From JACOMY01 sp046233115 (GTDB lineage: Bacteria; Pseudomonadota; Alphaproteobacteria; Kiloniellales; JACOMY01), in NCBI GenBank assembly GCA_046233115.1, contig JBJXHM010000021.1, positions 4,976 through 68,975 on the forward strand: a stretch of 64,000 nt of DNA, written 5' to 3'. The notes under the pieces are model-generated. The model had not been told where the DNA came from, did not search any database, and was given only the letters and a program-made list of their open reading frames with translations. Below, piece by piece: positions 34,317-42,660 of this stretch; the stretch's first letter is position 1, and the number at the start of each line of letters is the position of its first letter. The translations under genes and the position numbers were made by a program.

Positions 34317-35429
34317 CTAGTTCTTTTTCGTGTCGTCGCTCTTGCTCACCGCCGGCTTTGGCGCGCGGCGGGTCGCGGTGGTGCTGCGTTTGGCCGCCGG
34401 CGCCCTGGCCGGTGCCGCCTTTGCCGCACGCGCAGGCGTCGCTTTCGCGGCACGGGCGGGCGCCGCCTTCGGGGCGGCCTTGGGGGCCGGCTTCGCGGCG
34501 GGCTCGGCCGGAGCGGGCGATGCCGGAGCGGGCGATGCCGGAGCGGGCGATGCCGCGGCCTCGGCCTTAGGCGCAGCCGGGGCAGGTTCGGGTGCCGGAG
34601 CCGCTGGTACCGGTGCCTCGGCCGCAGGAGGAGCGGCCGTGGGAGGAGCAGCCACAGGAGGAGCAGCCTTGGGTGCGCTGGCAGCGGGGGGCAGCGGCTT
34701 GCTCTCGGCTGCCGCAGGCGGCTGGCTGTTGGCGGCAGCCGGCGGCTTGTCCGCGTCGGCCAGCTTAGCCTTCAGGCTCTTCACCTCTGCCTGCAGGCGG
34801 TCCAGTTCGGCCTGGCTCGGTGCCGGCTTCGGCGGCACGGCGGCGTAGGCGGGCGGGCGCGGCGGCACGGCCGGAGGCTTTGCCGGCGGCTGAGCCGGGG
34901 GAACCGCCGCCTGTCCGGCCGCGAAGGGCGACCAGACCCGCATGGCCTGCTCGAAGAAGGCCATGTTCTGCTTGCGCATGTCCTCCAGGTTGCTGAACGG
35001 GAAGAGGTTTCCCATGGCATCCTGCATGGCGCCGCGCATGCGGTCCTGGTTCTCGGCGAAGTTCTGGATCATGTGCTCCAGATACTGCGGCACCATCCAG
35101 CGCATGTTGTCGCCGTAGAAGGTGATCAGCTGGCGCAGGAAGGCGATGGGCAGCAGGTTCTCGCCCTTTGCCTCCTCCTCCACGATGATCTGCGTCAGCA
35201 CGCTGCGGGTGATGTCCTCGCCGCTCTTGGCGTCATAGACAACAAAATCAACGCCTTCCTGCGTCAAGCGCGCGAGATGATCGAGCGTGACGTAAGAGCT
35301 GGTCGCCGTGTTGTAGAGCCGCCGGTTGGCGTACTTCTTTACGACGATCCGAGAGTCGTCGCCGCGTTCTTCTGAACTCAATATCCCGACCTCGTCGTTT
35401 TCGGAGAAGACCGAAGTCTTTGGATCCAT
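34317..35429 (-). CDS. phaR: Polyhydroxyalkanoate synthesis repressor PhaR with long Ala/Pro/Lys tail
   Basis: I chose the ATG at 35429 (MDPKTSVFSE) because the PHB_acc_N domain starts soon after (RIVVKKYANRRLYNTATSSYV, residues 28-48). The second PHB_acc domain is about 92-130 (LLPIAFLRQLITFYGDNMRWMVPQYL). Typical PhaR ends near residue 190; this one has 370 residues. The extra tail (171-370) is rich in Pro and Ala and then in Ala-Lys-Pro (KAAPKAAPARAAKATPARA), like histone H1. PhaR binds PHB granules and represses phasin and pha genes. It is divergent from the PhaC-like gene, with candidate operators between. Confidence 0.93.
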   Translation of the reverse strand: MDPKTSVFSENDEVGILSSEERGDDSRIVVKKYANRRLYNTATSSYVTLDHLARLTQEGVDFVVYDAKSGEDITRSVLTQIIVEEEAKGENLLPIAFLRQLITFYGDNMRWMVPQYLEHMIQNFAENQDRMRGAMQDAMGNLFPFSNLEDMRKQNMAFFEQAMRVWSPFAAGQAAVPPAQPPAKPPAVPPRPPAYAAVPPKPAPSQAELDRLQAEVKSLKAKLADADKPPAAANSQPPAAAESKPLPPAASAPKAAPPVAAPPTAAPPAAEAPVPAAPAPEPAPAAPKAEAAASPAPASPAPASPAPAEPAAKPAPKAAPKAAPARAAKATPARAAKAAPARAPAAKRSTTATRRAPKPAVSKSDDTKKN

Positions 35430-35531
35430 ATTGTGCACCGCAGCGCGCGCTGTCAATCGCTGTGGACGTTCGGCGGCCGTGTCGCTTGGCCCCACCACGC
35501 CAAGGCTCCATTTGCCAAGGCGGTCACAATC

Positions 35532-35546
35532 TGTTGCAGTGCGACA
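35532..35546. promoter_or_regulatory. Candidate PhaR operator
   Basis: TGTTGCA-G-TGCGACA is a near-perfect dyad (6 of 7 pairs) 27 bases before the gene at 35574. PhaR sites in other bacteria are TGC/GCA-rich dyads. A second short match, TGCACCGCA, occurs at 35434-35442 beside the phaR start and again at 37283-37291 upstream of the thiolase gene. Confidence 0.45.
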
Positions 35547-35573
35547 GGGAAGGAACGAGAGACCAAGACGATC

Positions 35574-36149
35574 ATGGCCGAAGACGCAGGCGAAGAGCGG
35601 CCCGGCGCCGCAGTCGAGCGTGCGGCCGGCGCGGAGGAGGATGCTGCCGAAGCTCTGGCCGGACGCTTCCTCGACGCCTGGGAAGACATCCTGCTGGCTG
35701 CCGCGCGCGATCCGGCCCTTGCGCTGGAGCTTTTTCGTGCCTTGATGCTGCCTTCCCGAGACGGCGCTGCCCGGAAGACCGCGGAAGCCGCTTGGAGCGA
35801 GGCCTGGCTGGCGCTTATGCAAGAGGCCTCAGGTGAAGCGGCGGAGACGAGCTGCCGGGTCGAGAAGAGTGAAAGGTCCGATGGGCATGTCGGAAAGAGA
35901 CGCCCGAAGCCACCACAAGAGACCGCAACAGGACGTACAGCCGAGACCAGGACCGAGGCCGCTGGCGCTGCACCTCGCGACGGCGCTGAGCGTCTGGCAG
36001 AGCTCGAGGCTCGCCTTGCCGCTCTTGAGGCAGCGGTCGCCGGACATGAGCCCTTCGCCGGCCCTGAGCGGTCTCGACGCCCTGGTACCGGAGCTTCAGG
36101 GCCTGGATCCGGCCGCGCTCGACCGCGCGCTGGAAAGGGAGATCGCTAA
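35574..36149 (+). CDS. Unknown protein overlapping the PhaC-like gene
   Basis: The 191-residue frame starts MAEDAGEERPGAAVERAAG; AGGAACG lies about 20 bases upstream. Residues about 25-90 are plausible globular helices (RFLDAWEDILLAAARDPALALELFRALM). Residues about 140-165 form a short coiled-coil-like stretch (LAELEARLAALEAAV). The last 269 bases overlap the N-terminal part of the PhaC-like gene in another frame. There the third-position GC bias belongs to the PhaC-like frame, so the tail may be passive. Alphaproteobacterial phaC-like genes often have a small unknown gene just upstream. No named family recognised. Confidence 0.6.
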   Translation: MAEDAGEERPGAAVERAAGAEEDAAEALAGRFLDAWEDILLAAARDPALALELFRALMLPSRDGAARKTAEAAWSEAWLALMQEASGEAAETSCRVEKSERSDGHVGKRRPKPPQETATGRTAETRTEAAGAAPRDGAERLAELEARLAALEAAVAGHEPFAGPERSRRPGTGASGPGSGRARPRAGKGDR

Positions 36150-37182
36150 GCGGGCCACCTGCTTCACCGAGGGCATCGAAGCCTATCGTCGCCATCCGCA
36201 CCGGCGATCCGGCAGCCCTGCAGCGCTGGCCTGGCAGGAGGGGACGACCCGCCTGTGGGACTTCGCGCCGGAGGGCGGAGACGGCGGCGGAGGCGGAGGC
36301 GGAGGCGGCGGAGGCCGGCCGATCCTGCTGGTGCCCTCGCTGATCAACCGCGCCTACATCCTCGACCTCGACCACGACAGCAGCCTCTGCGCCTGGCTCG
36401 CCCGCCAGGGTTTCCGCCCCTTCCTGGTCGACTGGGACAGCCCCGACGAGGAGGAGTGCGGCTTCACCCTGACCGACTACATCGCCGGCCGCCTGGTGAA
36501 GATGCTGGATCTGGCGCACGAGCGAACCGGGCAGAAGCCGCTGGTGCTGGGCTATTGCCTGGGCGGGCTGCTGGCGCTGGGCCTGGCCGAGCTGGCGGCC
36601 GAGCGCCTGGCCGGCCTGGCACTGCTGGCCATGCCCTGGGACTTCCATGCCGATCTGGGGGTCTCCCCCGCCCAGCTCCGGCTCGCCGCCCTCATGGCCG
36701 CGCCCTTCATCGACAGCCAGGGCGTGCTGCCGGTCGACGGCGTGCAGATGCTGTTCTACGCGCTCGATCCCTGGCTGGCGGTGCGCAAGTTCACCGCCTT
36801 CGGCGCCAAGTGCCAGGGCGAGGCGGCCAGCCGCGCCTTCGTGGCGCTGGAAGACTGGCTGAACGACGGCGTGCCGCTGGCCGGGCCGGTCGCCCGCGAG
36901 CTGCTGATCGGCTGGTATGCGGAGAACCGGCCCTGCCGCGGCCTCTGGCGCCTGGCGGGCCGCCCGGTGGACCCGACGCGCCTCACTCTGCCCTGCCTCG
37001 CGGTGATCCCCAAGGAGGACCGCATCGTGCCGCCGGCCAGCGCTCTGGCGGTAACCGGGGTCCTGCCCCAGGCGACCGTGCATCGTCCGCCGGCCGGACA
37101 CATCGGCATGATCGTCGGCGGCAATGCCAAGCGTAGCGTGTGGGCCCCCCTGGCAGAATGGGCCATGATGGTCTTAGATTAG
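35881..37182 (+). CDS. PhaC-like polyhydroxyalkanoate synthase/hydrolase
   Basis: I chose the ATG at 35881 (GAAAGG upstream); ATGs at 35887 and later are possible. The 433-residue alpha/beta protein has the PHA-synthase nucleophile motif GYCLGG with Cys226, acid Asp380 in PKEDRIVP and His407 in AGHIGMIVGG. This Cys-Asp-His triad is that of PhaC polymerases rather than ordinary lipases. It is shorter than class I PhaC (about 590). Between the N-terminal helices and the core is a run of about 13 glycines (36283-36314), coded by GGC/GGA triplets. The thiolase gene follows after 206 bases, so this is the presumptive PHB polymerase of the locus. Confidence 0.82.
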   Translation: MGMSERDARSHHKRPQQDVQPRPGPRPLALHLATALSVWQSSRLALPLLRQRSPDMSPSPALSGLDALVPELQGLDPAALDRALEREIAKRATCFTEGIEAYRRHPHRRSGSPAALAWQEGTTRLWDFAPEGGDGGGGGGGGGGGRPILLVPSLINRAYILDLDHDSSLCAWLARQGFRPFLVDWDSPDEEECGFTLTDYIAGRLVKMLDLAHERTGQKPLVLGYCLGGLLALGLAELAAERLAGLALLAMPWDFHADLGVSPAQLRLAALMAAPFIDSQGVLPVDGVQMLFYALDPWLAVRKFTAFGAKCQGEAASRAFVALEDWLNDGVPLAGPVARELLIGWYAENRPCRGLWRLAGRPVDPTRLTLPCLAVIPKEDRIVPPASALAVTGVLPQATVHRPPAGHIGMIVGGNAKRSVWAPLAEWAMMVLD

Positions 37183-37388
37183 GAACCGGAGTCGTCAGGT
37201 TGCGGAGCCAGCCCTGGACGGGCACAGGCGATGCGGCTTGACATGGATCATGGCTTGGGCACCGATAGGCTTGTTCTAATGCTGCACCGCACCAAGTTTG
37301 GGGGTACAGGACTCACGGGGCGTCGGAGCCTTACGCTGGGGCTCCCGGGGCTTGCGGACTTGCATGCGTTCCAAGGAGGAATTCAGCT

Positions 37389-38561
37389 ATGAGCGATGTT
37401 GTGATTGTCAGTGCCGCCCGGACCCCGGTCGGAAGCTTCAACGGCGCCTTCGCCAGCCTCTCCGCCGCGGACTTGGGCACCGTCGCCATCACCGAAGCCC
37501 TGAGCCGCGCCTCGGTCGAGGCCGCCGAGGTCGACGAGTTGCTGTTCGGCCAGGTGCTGACCGCCAATGCCGGCCAGAACCCGGCGCGCCAGGCGGCCAT
37601 CGGCGCCGGCATCCCCAAGGAGGCCACCGCGGTCCAGGTGAACCAGCTCTGCGGATCAGGGCTGCGCACCGTTGCGCTGGGCTACCAGTCGATCAAGGTC
37701 GGCGACGCCAAGATCATCGTCGCCGGCGGCCAGGAGTCGATGAGCCAGGCCCCGCATGCCATGCATCTGCGCAACGGCACCAAGATGGGCGACGGCAAGA
37801 TGGTCGACACCATGATCAAGGACGGCCTCTGGGATGCCTTCAACGGCTACCACATGGGCGTGACCGCCGAGAACATCGCCCGCCAGTGGCAGCTCACCCG
37901 CGACGAGCAGGACGAGTTCGCCGCGACCAGTCAGCAGCGGGCCGAGGCGGCGCAGAAGGCCGGCAAGTTCGAGGCCGAGATCGCGGCGGTGACCATCAAG
38001 ACCCGCAAGGGCGAGACCGTCGTAAAGGACGACGAGTACCCCAAGCACGGCACCACGATGGAGACCCTGGCGAAGCTGCGTCCGGCCTTCGACAAGGAAG
38101 GCACGGTGACCGCCGGCAATGCCAGCGGCATCAACGACGGTGCCGCGGCCGTGGTGATGATGACGGAGGAAGAGGCCGCCAAGCGCGGTCTGACCCCGCT
38201 TGCCCGCATCGCGAGCTGGGCCACCTGCGGCGTCGACCCGGCGATCATGGGCACCGGCCCGATCCCGGCCTCGCGCAAGGCCATGGAGAAGGCCGGCTGG
38301 TCCTTCGACGACCTTGACCTTATCGAGGCCAACGAGGCCTTCGCCGCGCAGTCGCTGGCGGTAGTCAAGGACCTGGGCCTGGATACCGACAAGGTCAACG
38401 TGAACGGCGGCGCCATCGCCATCGGCCACCCGATCGGCGCCTCGGGCGCCCGCGTCCTGGTCACCCTGCTGCACGAGATGCAGCGCCGCCAGTCCAAGAA
38501 GGGCCTGGCAACGCTATGCATCGGCGGCGGCATGGGCATCGCGCTCTGCGTCGAGCGGTAA
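37389..38561 (+). CDS. phaA: Acetyl-CoA acetyltransferase (beta-ketothiolase)
   Basis: The 390-residue thiolase condenses two acetyl-CoA to acetoacetyl-CoA, the first PHB step. It has the acyl-binding Cys88 in QLCGSGLRTV, the His motif GGAIAIGHPIGASGAR and the second catalytic Cys in TLCIGGGMGIALC. AAGGAGGA lies upstream of the ATG. The position between phaC-like and phaB supports a PHB role over fatty-acid degradation. A TTGACA (37238-37243) upstream is a possible -35 element. Confidence 0.95.
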   Translation: MSDVVIVSAARTPVGSFNGAFASLSAADLGTVAITEALSRASVEAAEVDELLFGQVLTANAGQNPARQAAIGAGIPKEATAVQVNQLCGSGLRTVALGYQSIKVGDAKIIVAGGQESMSQAPHAMHLRNGTKMGDGKMVDTMIKDGLWDAFNGYHMGVTAENIARQWQLTRDEQDEFAATSQQRAEAAQKAGKFEAEIAAVTIKTRKGETVVKDDEYPKHGTTMETLAKLRPAFDKEGTVTAGNASGINDGAAAVVMMTEEEAAKRGLTPLARIASWATCGVDPAIMGTGPIPASRKAMEKAGWSFDDLDLIEANEAFAAQSLAVVKDLGLDTDKVNVNGGAIAIGHPIGASGARVLVTLLHEMQRRQSKKGLATLCIGGGMGIALCVER

Positions 38562-38861
38562 GCTGCCGCTCTGTCGGAACGCGGAGGAAAGCGCAGTCTG
38601 ATCAACAGGCTGAGAGGGTGTTTTGGTCCAGCTTGACCGGAAACAACCCTAGCTAACTGACGAAAAAGGCGATTGCCTCAAGGTAAGCGAAGGGCCGTTC
38701 TGCGAGGAACGGCCCTTTCTGCTGGGCTGGACTCTTGCTTCCAGAGCGTGAATCGGCGAGTCTCAGCCACAGGGGAGTCGGGGATTCGAGGCGCCGGGGG
38801 ACGCTTCGCGAGTCGCGGTCGGGAACCGCGGGAAACGCCTCAGATCTATGGAGACGAGCTC
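38562..38861. other. Gene-free stretch between thiolase and carboxypeptidase genes
   Basis: These 300 bases hold the thiolase terminator at 38691 and a short leader for the next gene. The frame of the next gene is open back to a TTG at 38674, but that passes through the terminator and has no ribosome-binding site. Nothing else is recognised. Confidence 0.5.
38691..38722 (+). terminator. Rho-independent terminator after the thiolase gene
   Basis: AGGGCCGTTC (38691-38700) pairs perfectly with GAACGGCCCT (38707-38716) around a 6-base loop. TTCTGCT follows. It separates phaA from dacB. Confidence 0.75.
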
Positions 38862-40352
38862 TTGCTCAGACTTCGCCGGCTAAGCCTTTTCCTGTTCCTC
38901 CTCTTCCTGCTGCCGCAACCGCTGGCGGCGGCCAGCGACGGTCTCGACGGCAAGGCCGATGCGCTGATCAAGGAGCAGGGCTTCCCGAGCAACCAGGTGG
39001 GCTACCTGCTGTTCGACCTCACCGACGGCAGCATCCTGGCCCAGCAGAATGCCGATCAGCCCTACATCCCGGCCTCGCTGCAGAAGGTGCCGACGATGAT
39101 CTACGGGCTGGAGCAGCTTGGCCCCTGGCACCGCTTCACCACCCGCCTGCTGGCGCAAGGCAAGATCGTCAACGGACGACTGATCGGCGACCTCTACCTC
39201 AAGGGCGGCGGCGACCCCTTCCTCTCCAATGACGACCTGCTGGACCTGATCTCGCAGCTGCACGCGGCGGGCGTGCGCGAGGTCGCCGGCCATTTCTTGT
39301 ATGACGAGAGCGCGTTGCCCAGCCTGACCGAACTCAATCCGACACAACCACGTGCAGTCTCCTACAATCCCGGCCTTTCCGCGCTCAGCCTCAACTTCAA
39401 CGTGATCGAGCTAGCCTGGGCGCGCGAGCCCGACAGCGGCGCCTTCGCCGGCGGCGCGATCGCCCGCTCGGCGGGAACCGAGGTGCCGGCCGACACCATC
39501 TCGGTCTCCATGCTGCCGACCTCCCGCGGCAAGGGCGTGCCCTACCTGCCCTCGGTCGGCCCCGACGGCGAGAGCTGGCTACTGTCGCCGGAGCTGCCGA
39601 AGAAAGGCCGCGCCGAGGTGCCGGTGAAGCTGCCGGCGCTCAACGCAGCACAGATCTTCCGCAAGCTGGCTCTGATGCAGGGTGTCTCGCTGCCGCCGCC
39701 GGAGGCCGGCATCACCCCGCCGAACAGCCGGCCGCTGGGCGAGCACCAGTCGATGCCGCTGGTCGAACTGGTGCGCCTGATCCTGCGCTACTCCAACAAC
39801 CTCTCGGCAGAGCTGGTGGCGCTGCTTGCCAGCACCCAGAGCCAGGCGCCGGCCCGGACCCTGCACGAAAGCGGCCAGCGCATCGCGACCTGGCTGCAGC
39901 AGCGGGTACCGCAAGGCGACTGGCGCGGCATGCTGCTGGACAACGGCTCCGGCCTCTCCTCGCTTTCGCGGATGACGGCGCGGCAGATGGCGACGATCCT
40001 CTTCTACGGCTACAGCCTGCACCGCCAGGGGCTGGATGTTCCCAGCCTCATGGCCCTGCCGCGCTGGGGCAAGGCCTACGACACCCTGAAGAAGAAGTAC
40101 GGCAAGCATCTGGAGGTGCACGCCAAGAGCGGCACGATCTATTATTCGCGGGCCTATGCCGGCTATCTCGACACCAAGAGCGGGCGGAAGGTCGGCTTCG
40201 CACTCTTCATCTCTGACCTGGATCAACGTCGGACCTACGACCAGGTGCTAGACATCGACCACGTGATGGCGCCGCAGGGGGCCAAAGCATGGATGAGGCG
40301 CGCCAAGAAGCTGGAGCGTGAGTTGGTGTCGCTCTGGCTCGTCTCTTTCTGA
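38862..40352 (+). CDS. dacB: D-alanyl-D-alanine carboxypeptidase/endopeptidase (PBP4, peptidase S13)
   Basis: I chose the TTG at 38862 because GGAG lies 8 bases upstream and a signal peptide follows at once (LSLFLFLLFLLPQPLAAA, cleavage near residue 24). No ATG is available before mature sequence. The 496-residue serine enzyme has SxxK at Ser72/Lys75 (PASLQKVPT), SxN in RYSNNLSAEL and KSG in HAKSGTIYYS. PBP4 trims or cross-cuts peptidoglycan in the periplasm. It lies between phaA and phaB but is behind its own terminator, so it is probably transcribed separately. Confidence 0.88.
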   Translation: MLRLRRLSLFLFLLFLLPQPLAAASDGLDGKADALIKEQGFPSNQVGYLLFDLTDGSILAQQNADQPYIPASLQKVPTMIYGLEQLGPWHRFTTRLLAQGKIVNGRLIGDLYLKGGGDPFLSNDDLLDLISQLHAAGVREVAGHFLYDESALPSLTELNPTQPRAVSYNPGLSALSLNFNVIELAWAREPDSGAFAGGAIARSAGTEVPADTISVSMLPTSRGKGVPYLPSVGPDGESWLLSPELPKKGRAEVPVKLPALNAAQIFRKLALMQGVSLPPPEAGITPPNSRPLGEHQSMPLVELVRLILRYSNNLSAELVALLASTQSQAPARTLHESGQRIATWLQQRVPQGDWRGMLLDNGSGLSSLSRMTARQMATILFYGYSLHRQGLDVPSLMALPRWGKAYDTLKKKYGKHLEVHAKSGTIYYSRAYAGYLDTKSGRKVGFALFISDLDQRRTYDQVLDIDHVMAPQGAKAWMRRAKKLERELVSLWLVSF

Positions 40353-40468
40353 GCCTCAAGGTGCAATCGTCTTACGCTACCGCTTGGCGGCGGTGAATTG
40401 GGATGCTTTCATAGGCTAGCCAACCGCCGACGAGCGGCGGAGGCTGGACAAGAACGGAGGACGGAGCA

Positions 40469-41191
40469 ATGGGACGGCTGGCGCTGGTAACTGGTGGGAC
40501 CCGCGGTATCGGGGCAGCAATTTCCAAGGACTTGAAGGCGGCCGGCTACACGGTCATCGCCAACTATGCCGGCAATGACGAGGCGGCCAAGCAGTTCACC
40601 GCCGAGACCGGTATCGAGACCAAGAAGTTCGACGTCGGCAGTTACGACGCGGTCAAGGCCGCGGTCGACGAGATCACCGCCAAGCACGGCCCGATCGAGA
40701 TCGTGGTGAACAATGCCGGCATCACCCGCGACGCCACCATGCATCGCATGTCGGCCGAGCAGTGGCAGGCGGTCATCGACACCAACCTCGGCTCCTGCTT
40801 CAACGTCTGCCGCTGCGTCATCGATTCCATGCGCACCAACAAGTTCGGCCGTATCGTCAATATCGGCTCGATCAACGGCCAGGCCGGCCAGATCGGCCAG
40901 GTCAACTACGCGGCCGCCAAGTCGGGCATCCACGGCTTCACCAAGGCGCTGGCGCAGGAGACCGCCCGGCTCGGCATCACCGTCAACGCGGTGGCTCCGG
41001 GCTACGTCGACACCGACATGGTGCGCGCGGTCCCGCCGGAGATCCTGGAGAAGATCATCGCCAAGATCCCGGTGCAGCGCCTAGGCAAGGCCCAGGACAT
41101 CTCGCGCACCGTGCTGTTCCTGGTCGCCGACGATGCCAGCTTCATCACCGGCTCCACGGTCTCGGTGAACGGCGGCCAGCACATGTACTGA
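40469..41191 (+). CDS. phaB: Acetoacetyl-CoA reductase
   Basis: The 240-residue NADPH-dependent short-chain dehydrogenase has TGGTRGIG and NNAGITRDATMHRM. The active-site Ser/Tyr/Lys are in GSINGQAGQIGQVNYAAAKSG, and it ends VNGGQHMY, as in known PhaB. It makes (R)-3-hydroxybutyryl-CoA for the polymer. ACGGAGGACGGAG is a good ribosome-binding site. It is separated from phaA by dacB, which is unusual but the enzyme identity is clear. Confidence 0.95.
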   Translation: MGRLALVTGGTRGIGAAISKDLKAAGYTVIANYAGNDEAAKQFTAETGIETKKFDVGSYDAVKAAVDEITAKHGPIEIVVNNAGITRDATMHRMSAEQWQAVIDTNLGSCFNVCRCVIDSMRTNKFGRIVNIGSINGQAGQIGQVNYAAAKSGIHGFTKALAQETARLGITVNAVAPGYVDTDMVRAVPPEILEKIIAKIPVQRLGKAQDISRTVLFLVADDASFITGSTVSVNGGQHMY

Positions 41192-41324
41192 CGCTGGACA
41201 GCGGCCACTCTGGCCGGCACTCTGGCGACGGCTACCCTCCAGGCGGGGGGGAGCCTTCGGGTTTGCGCGATCCGCCCGCTCCGGCAACGGGGCGGGCGGC
41301 CGCTTTTTCGGAGTGCAGGGAACC

Positions 41325-42203
41325 ATGACGGCTGCGGGCGACACCAAGGCCACGCTGGTCGGCGGCCTGGCGGTCTTGCTCTGGTCGCTACTGGCCCTCT
41401 TCACCGTCGGCGCCGGCGAGCTGCCGCGCTTCCAGCTGCTCGCCATGACCTTCGCCGTGGCCTTCCTCGCCTCCTTCGGCTTCCTGCTGCGCGGCGGCTG
41501 GCAGGCCCTGGCCGTCCTGAAACAGCCGCTGGGCGCCTGGGTGCTCGGCGTCGCCGGCCTGTTCGGCTATCACCTCTTCTATTTCCTGGCGCTGTCCGAG
41601 GCGCCGGCGGTCGAGGCCTCGCTGATCGCCTACCTCTGGCCGCTCTTCATCGTGCTCTTCGCCGCCCTCCTGCCCGGCGCTCGGCTGCGCTGGTTCCACC
41701 TGGCGGGGGCCGTTCTGGGATTCGTCGGCGCGGCCCTGCTGGTCACCAAGGACGGCTTCGCCTTCGACCTAGCCTACTGGCCCGGCTATGCCGCGGCCGG
41801 GGTCTGCGCGCTGACCTGGTCCAGCTATTCGGTGCTGAATCGGCGCTATGCCGAGGTGCCGACCGAGGTGGTGACCGGCTTCTGCGGCCTGGTCGCGCTG
41901 CTGGCCGCGCTCTGCCACCTGGCCTTCGAGACCACGGTGCTGCCTGACGGAACCGGCTGGCTGGCGGTCCTGGGCCTGGGCCTAGGGCCGGTCGGTTTCG
42001 CCTTCTTCTTCTGGGACTACGGCACCAAGCGCGGCAGCCTGCCGCTGCTGGGTGCACTCTCCTACGGCGCGCCGCTGATCTCCACCCTGATCCTGGTGGC
42101 CGCCGGCGAGGCGGAGTCCCGTCCCAGCCTCTGGATTGCCTGCCTGCTCATCGTCGGCGGCGCCGTGCTGGCCGCCAAGGACCTGCTGTTCTCGCGGCGC
42201 TAA
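41325..42203 (+). CDS. DMT-family exporter (EamA, YddG-like)
   Basis: The 292-residue membrane protein has two EamA repeats with about ten helices (first VGGLAVLLWSLLALFTVGAG, then GYHLFYFLALSEAPAVEASLIAYLWPLF). The YLWP and ALxxAPAVEAS patterns resemble YddG, an aromatic amino acid exporter; the substrate here is unproven. I chose the ATG at 41325; a GTG at 41313 is in frame. Its stop overlaps the convergent cupin gene by 4 bases. Confidence 0.88.
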   Translation: MTAAGDTKATLVGGLAVLLWSLLALFTVGAGELPRFQLLAMTFAVAFLASFGFLLRGGWQALAVLKQPLGAWVLGVAGLFGYHLFYFLALSEAPAVEASLIAYLWPLFIVLFAALLPGARLRWFHLAGAVLGFVGAALLVTKDGFAFDLAYWPGYAAAGVCALTWSSYSVLNRRYAEVPTEVVTGFCGLVALLAALCHLAFETTVLPDGTGWLAVLGLGLGPVGFAFFFWDYGTKRGSLPLLGALSYGAPLISTLILVAAGEAESRPSLWIACLLIVGGAVLAAKDLLFSRR

Positions 42204-42649
42204 CCACGCAGCGGCGGCGGACGCCAGTCGGGTGGGGCCAGCTCGAAGCCAGCGAAGTCGAAGGCGGGGGCGACGCTGCAGCCTACCAGGGTCCAGGGCC
42301 CCAGGCTCTCGGCCGACTGCCAGGCATCCTTGGGCACCACCAGGTGCGCGTGCTGGCCCAGGGCGAAGTCGGTGCCGAGGTGGTGCGAGGCGACCTCGGG
42401 TGCCCCCTCCTCCCAGATGCTGAGCACCAGTGGGGCACCGGCGTACCAGTGCCAGATCTCGACCGAATCCACTCGGTGCCAGTGCGAGACCTCGCCCAAC
42501 TGTAGCAGGAAGTAGATCTGGGTGATGGGCGAACGCTCGCCCTCTGCGACCGGAGCCCGGTAGGTCTCGACGAAATGCCCGCCCTCGGGATGGGGCATCA
42601 TGCCCAGGCGCTCGATCAGCGCCTGGGCCTCCTTCTCGCCACCACTCAT
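42200..42649 (-). CDS. Cupin-fold DUF985 protein
   Basis: The 149-residue single-domain cupin has the DUF985 pattern HPEGGHFVETYRAP, QIYFLLQLGEVSHWHRVDSVEIWHWYAG and WTLVGCSVAPAFDFAGFELA. The fold could bind a metal or small ligand; no activity is established for most members. It begins 11 bases after a GST gene on the same strand and ends overlapping the exporter stop. Confidence 0.88.
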   Translation of the reverse strand: MSGGEKEAQALIERLGMMPHPEGGHFVETYRAPVAEGERSPITQIYFLLQLGEVSHWHRVDSVEIWHWYAGAPLVLSIWEEGAPEVASHHLGTDFALGQHAHLVVPKDAWQSAESLGPWTLVGCSVAPAFDFAGFELAPPDWRPPPLRG

Positions 42650-42660
42650 GCCGAGCGGGC

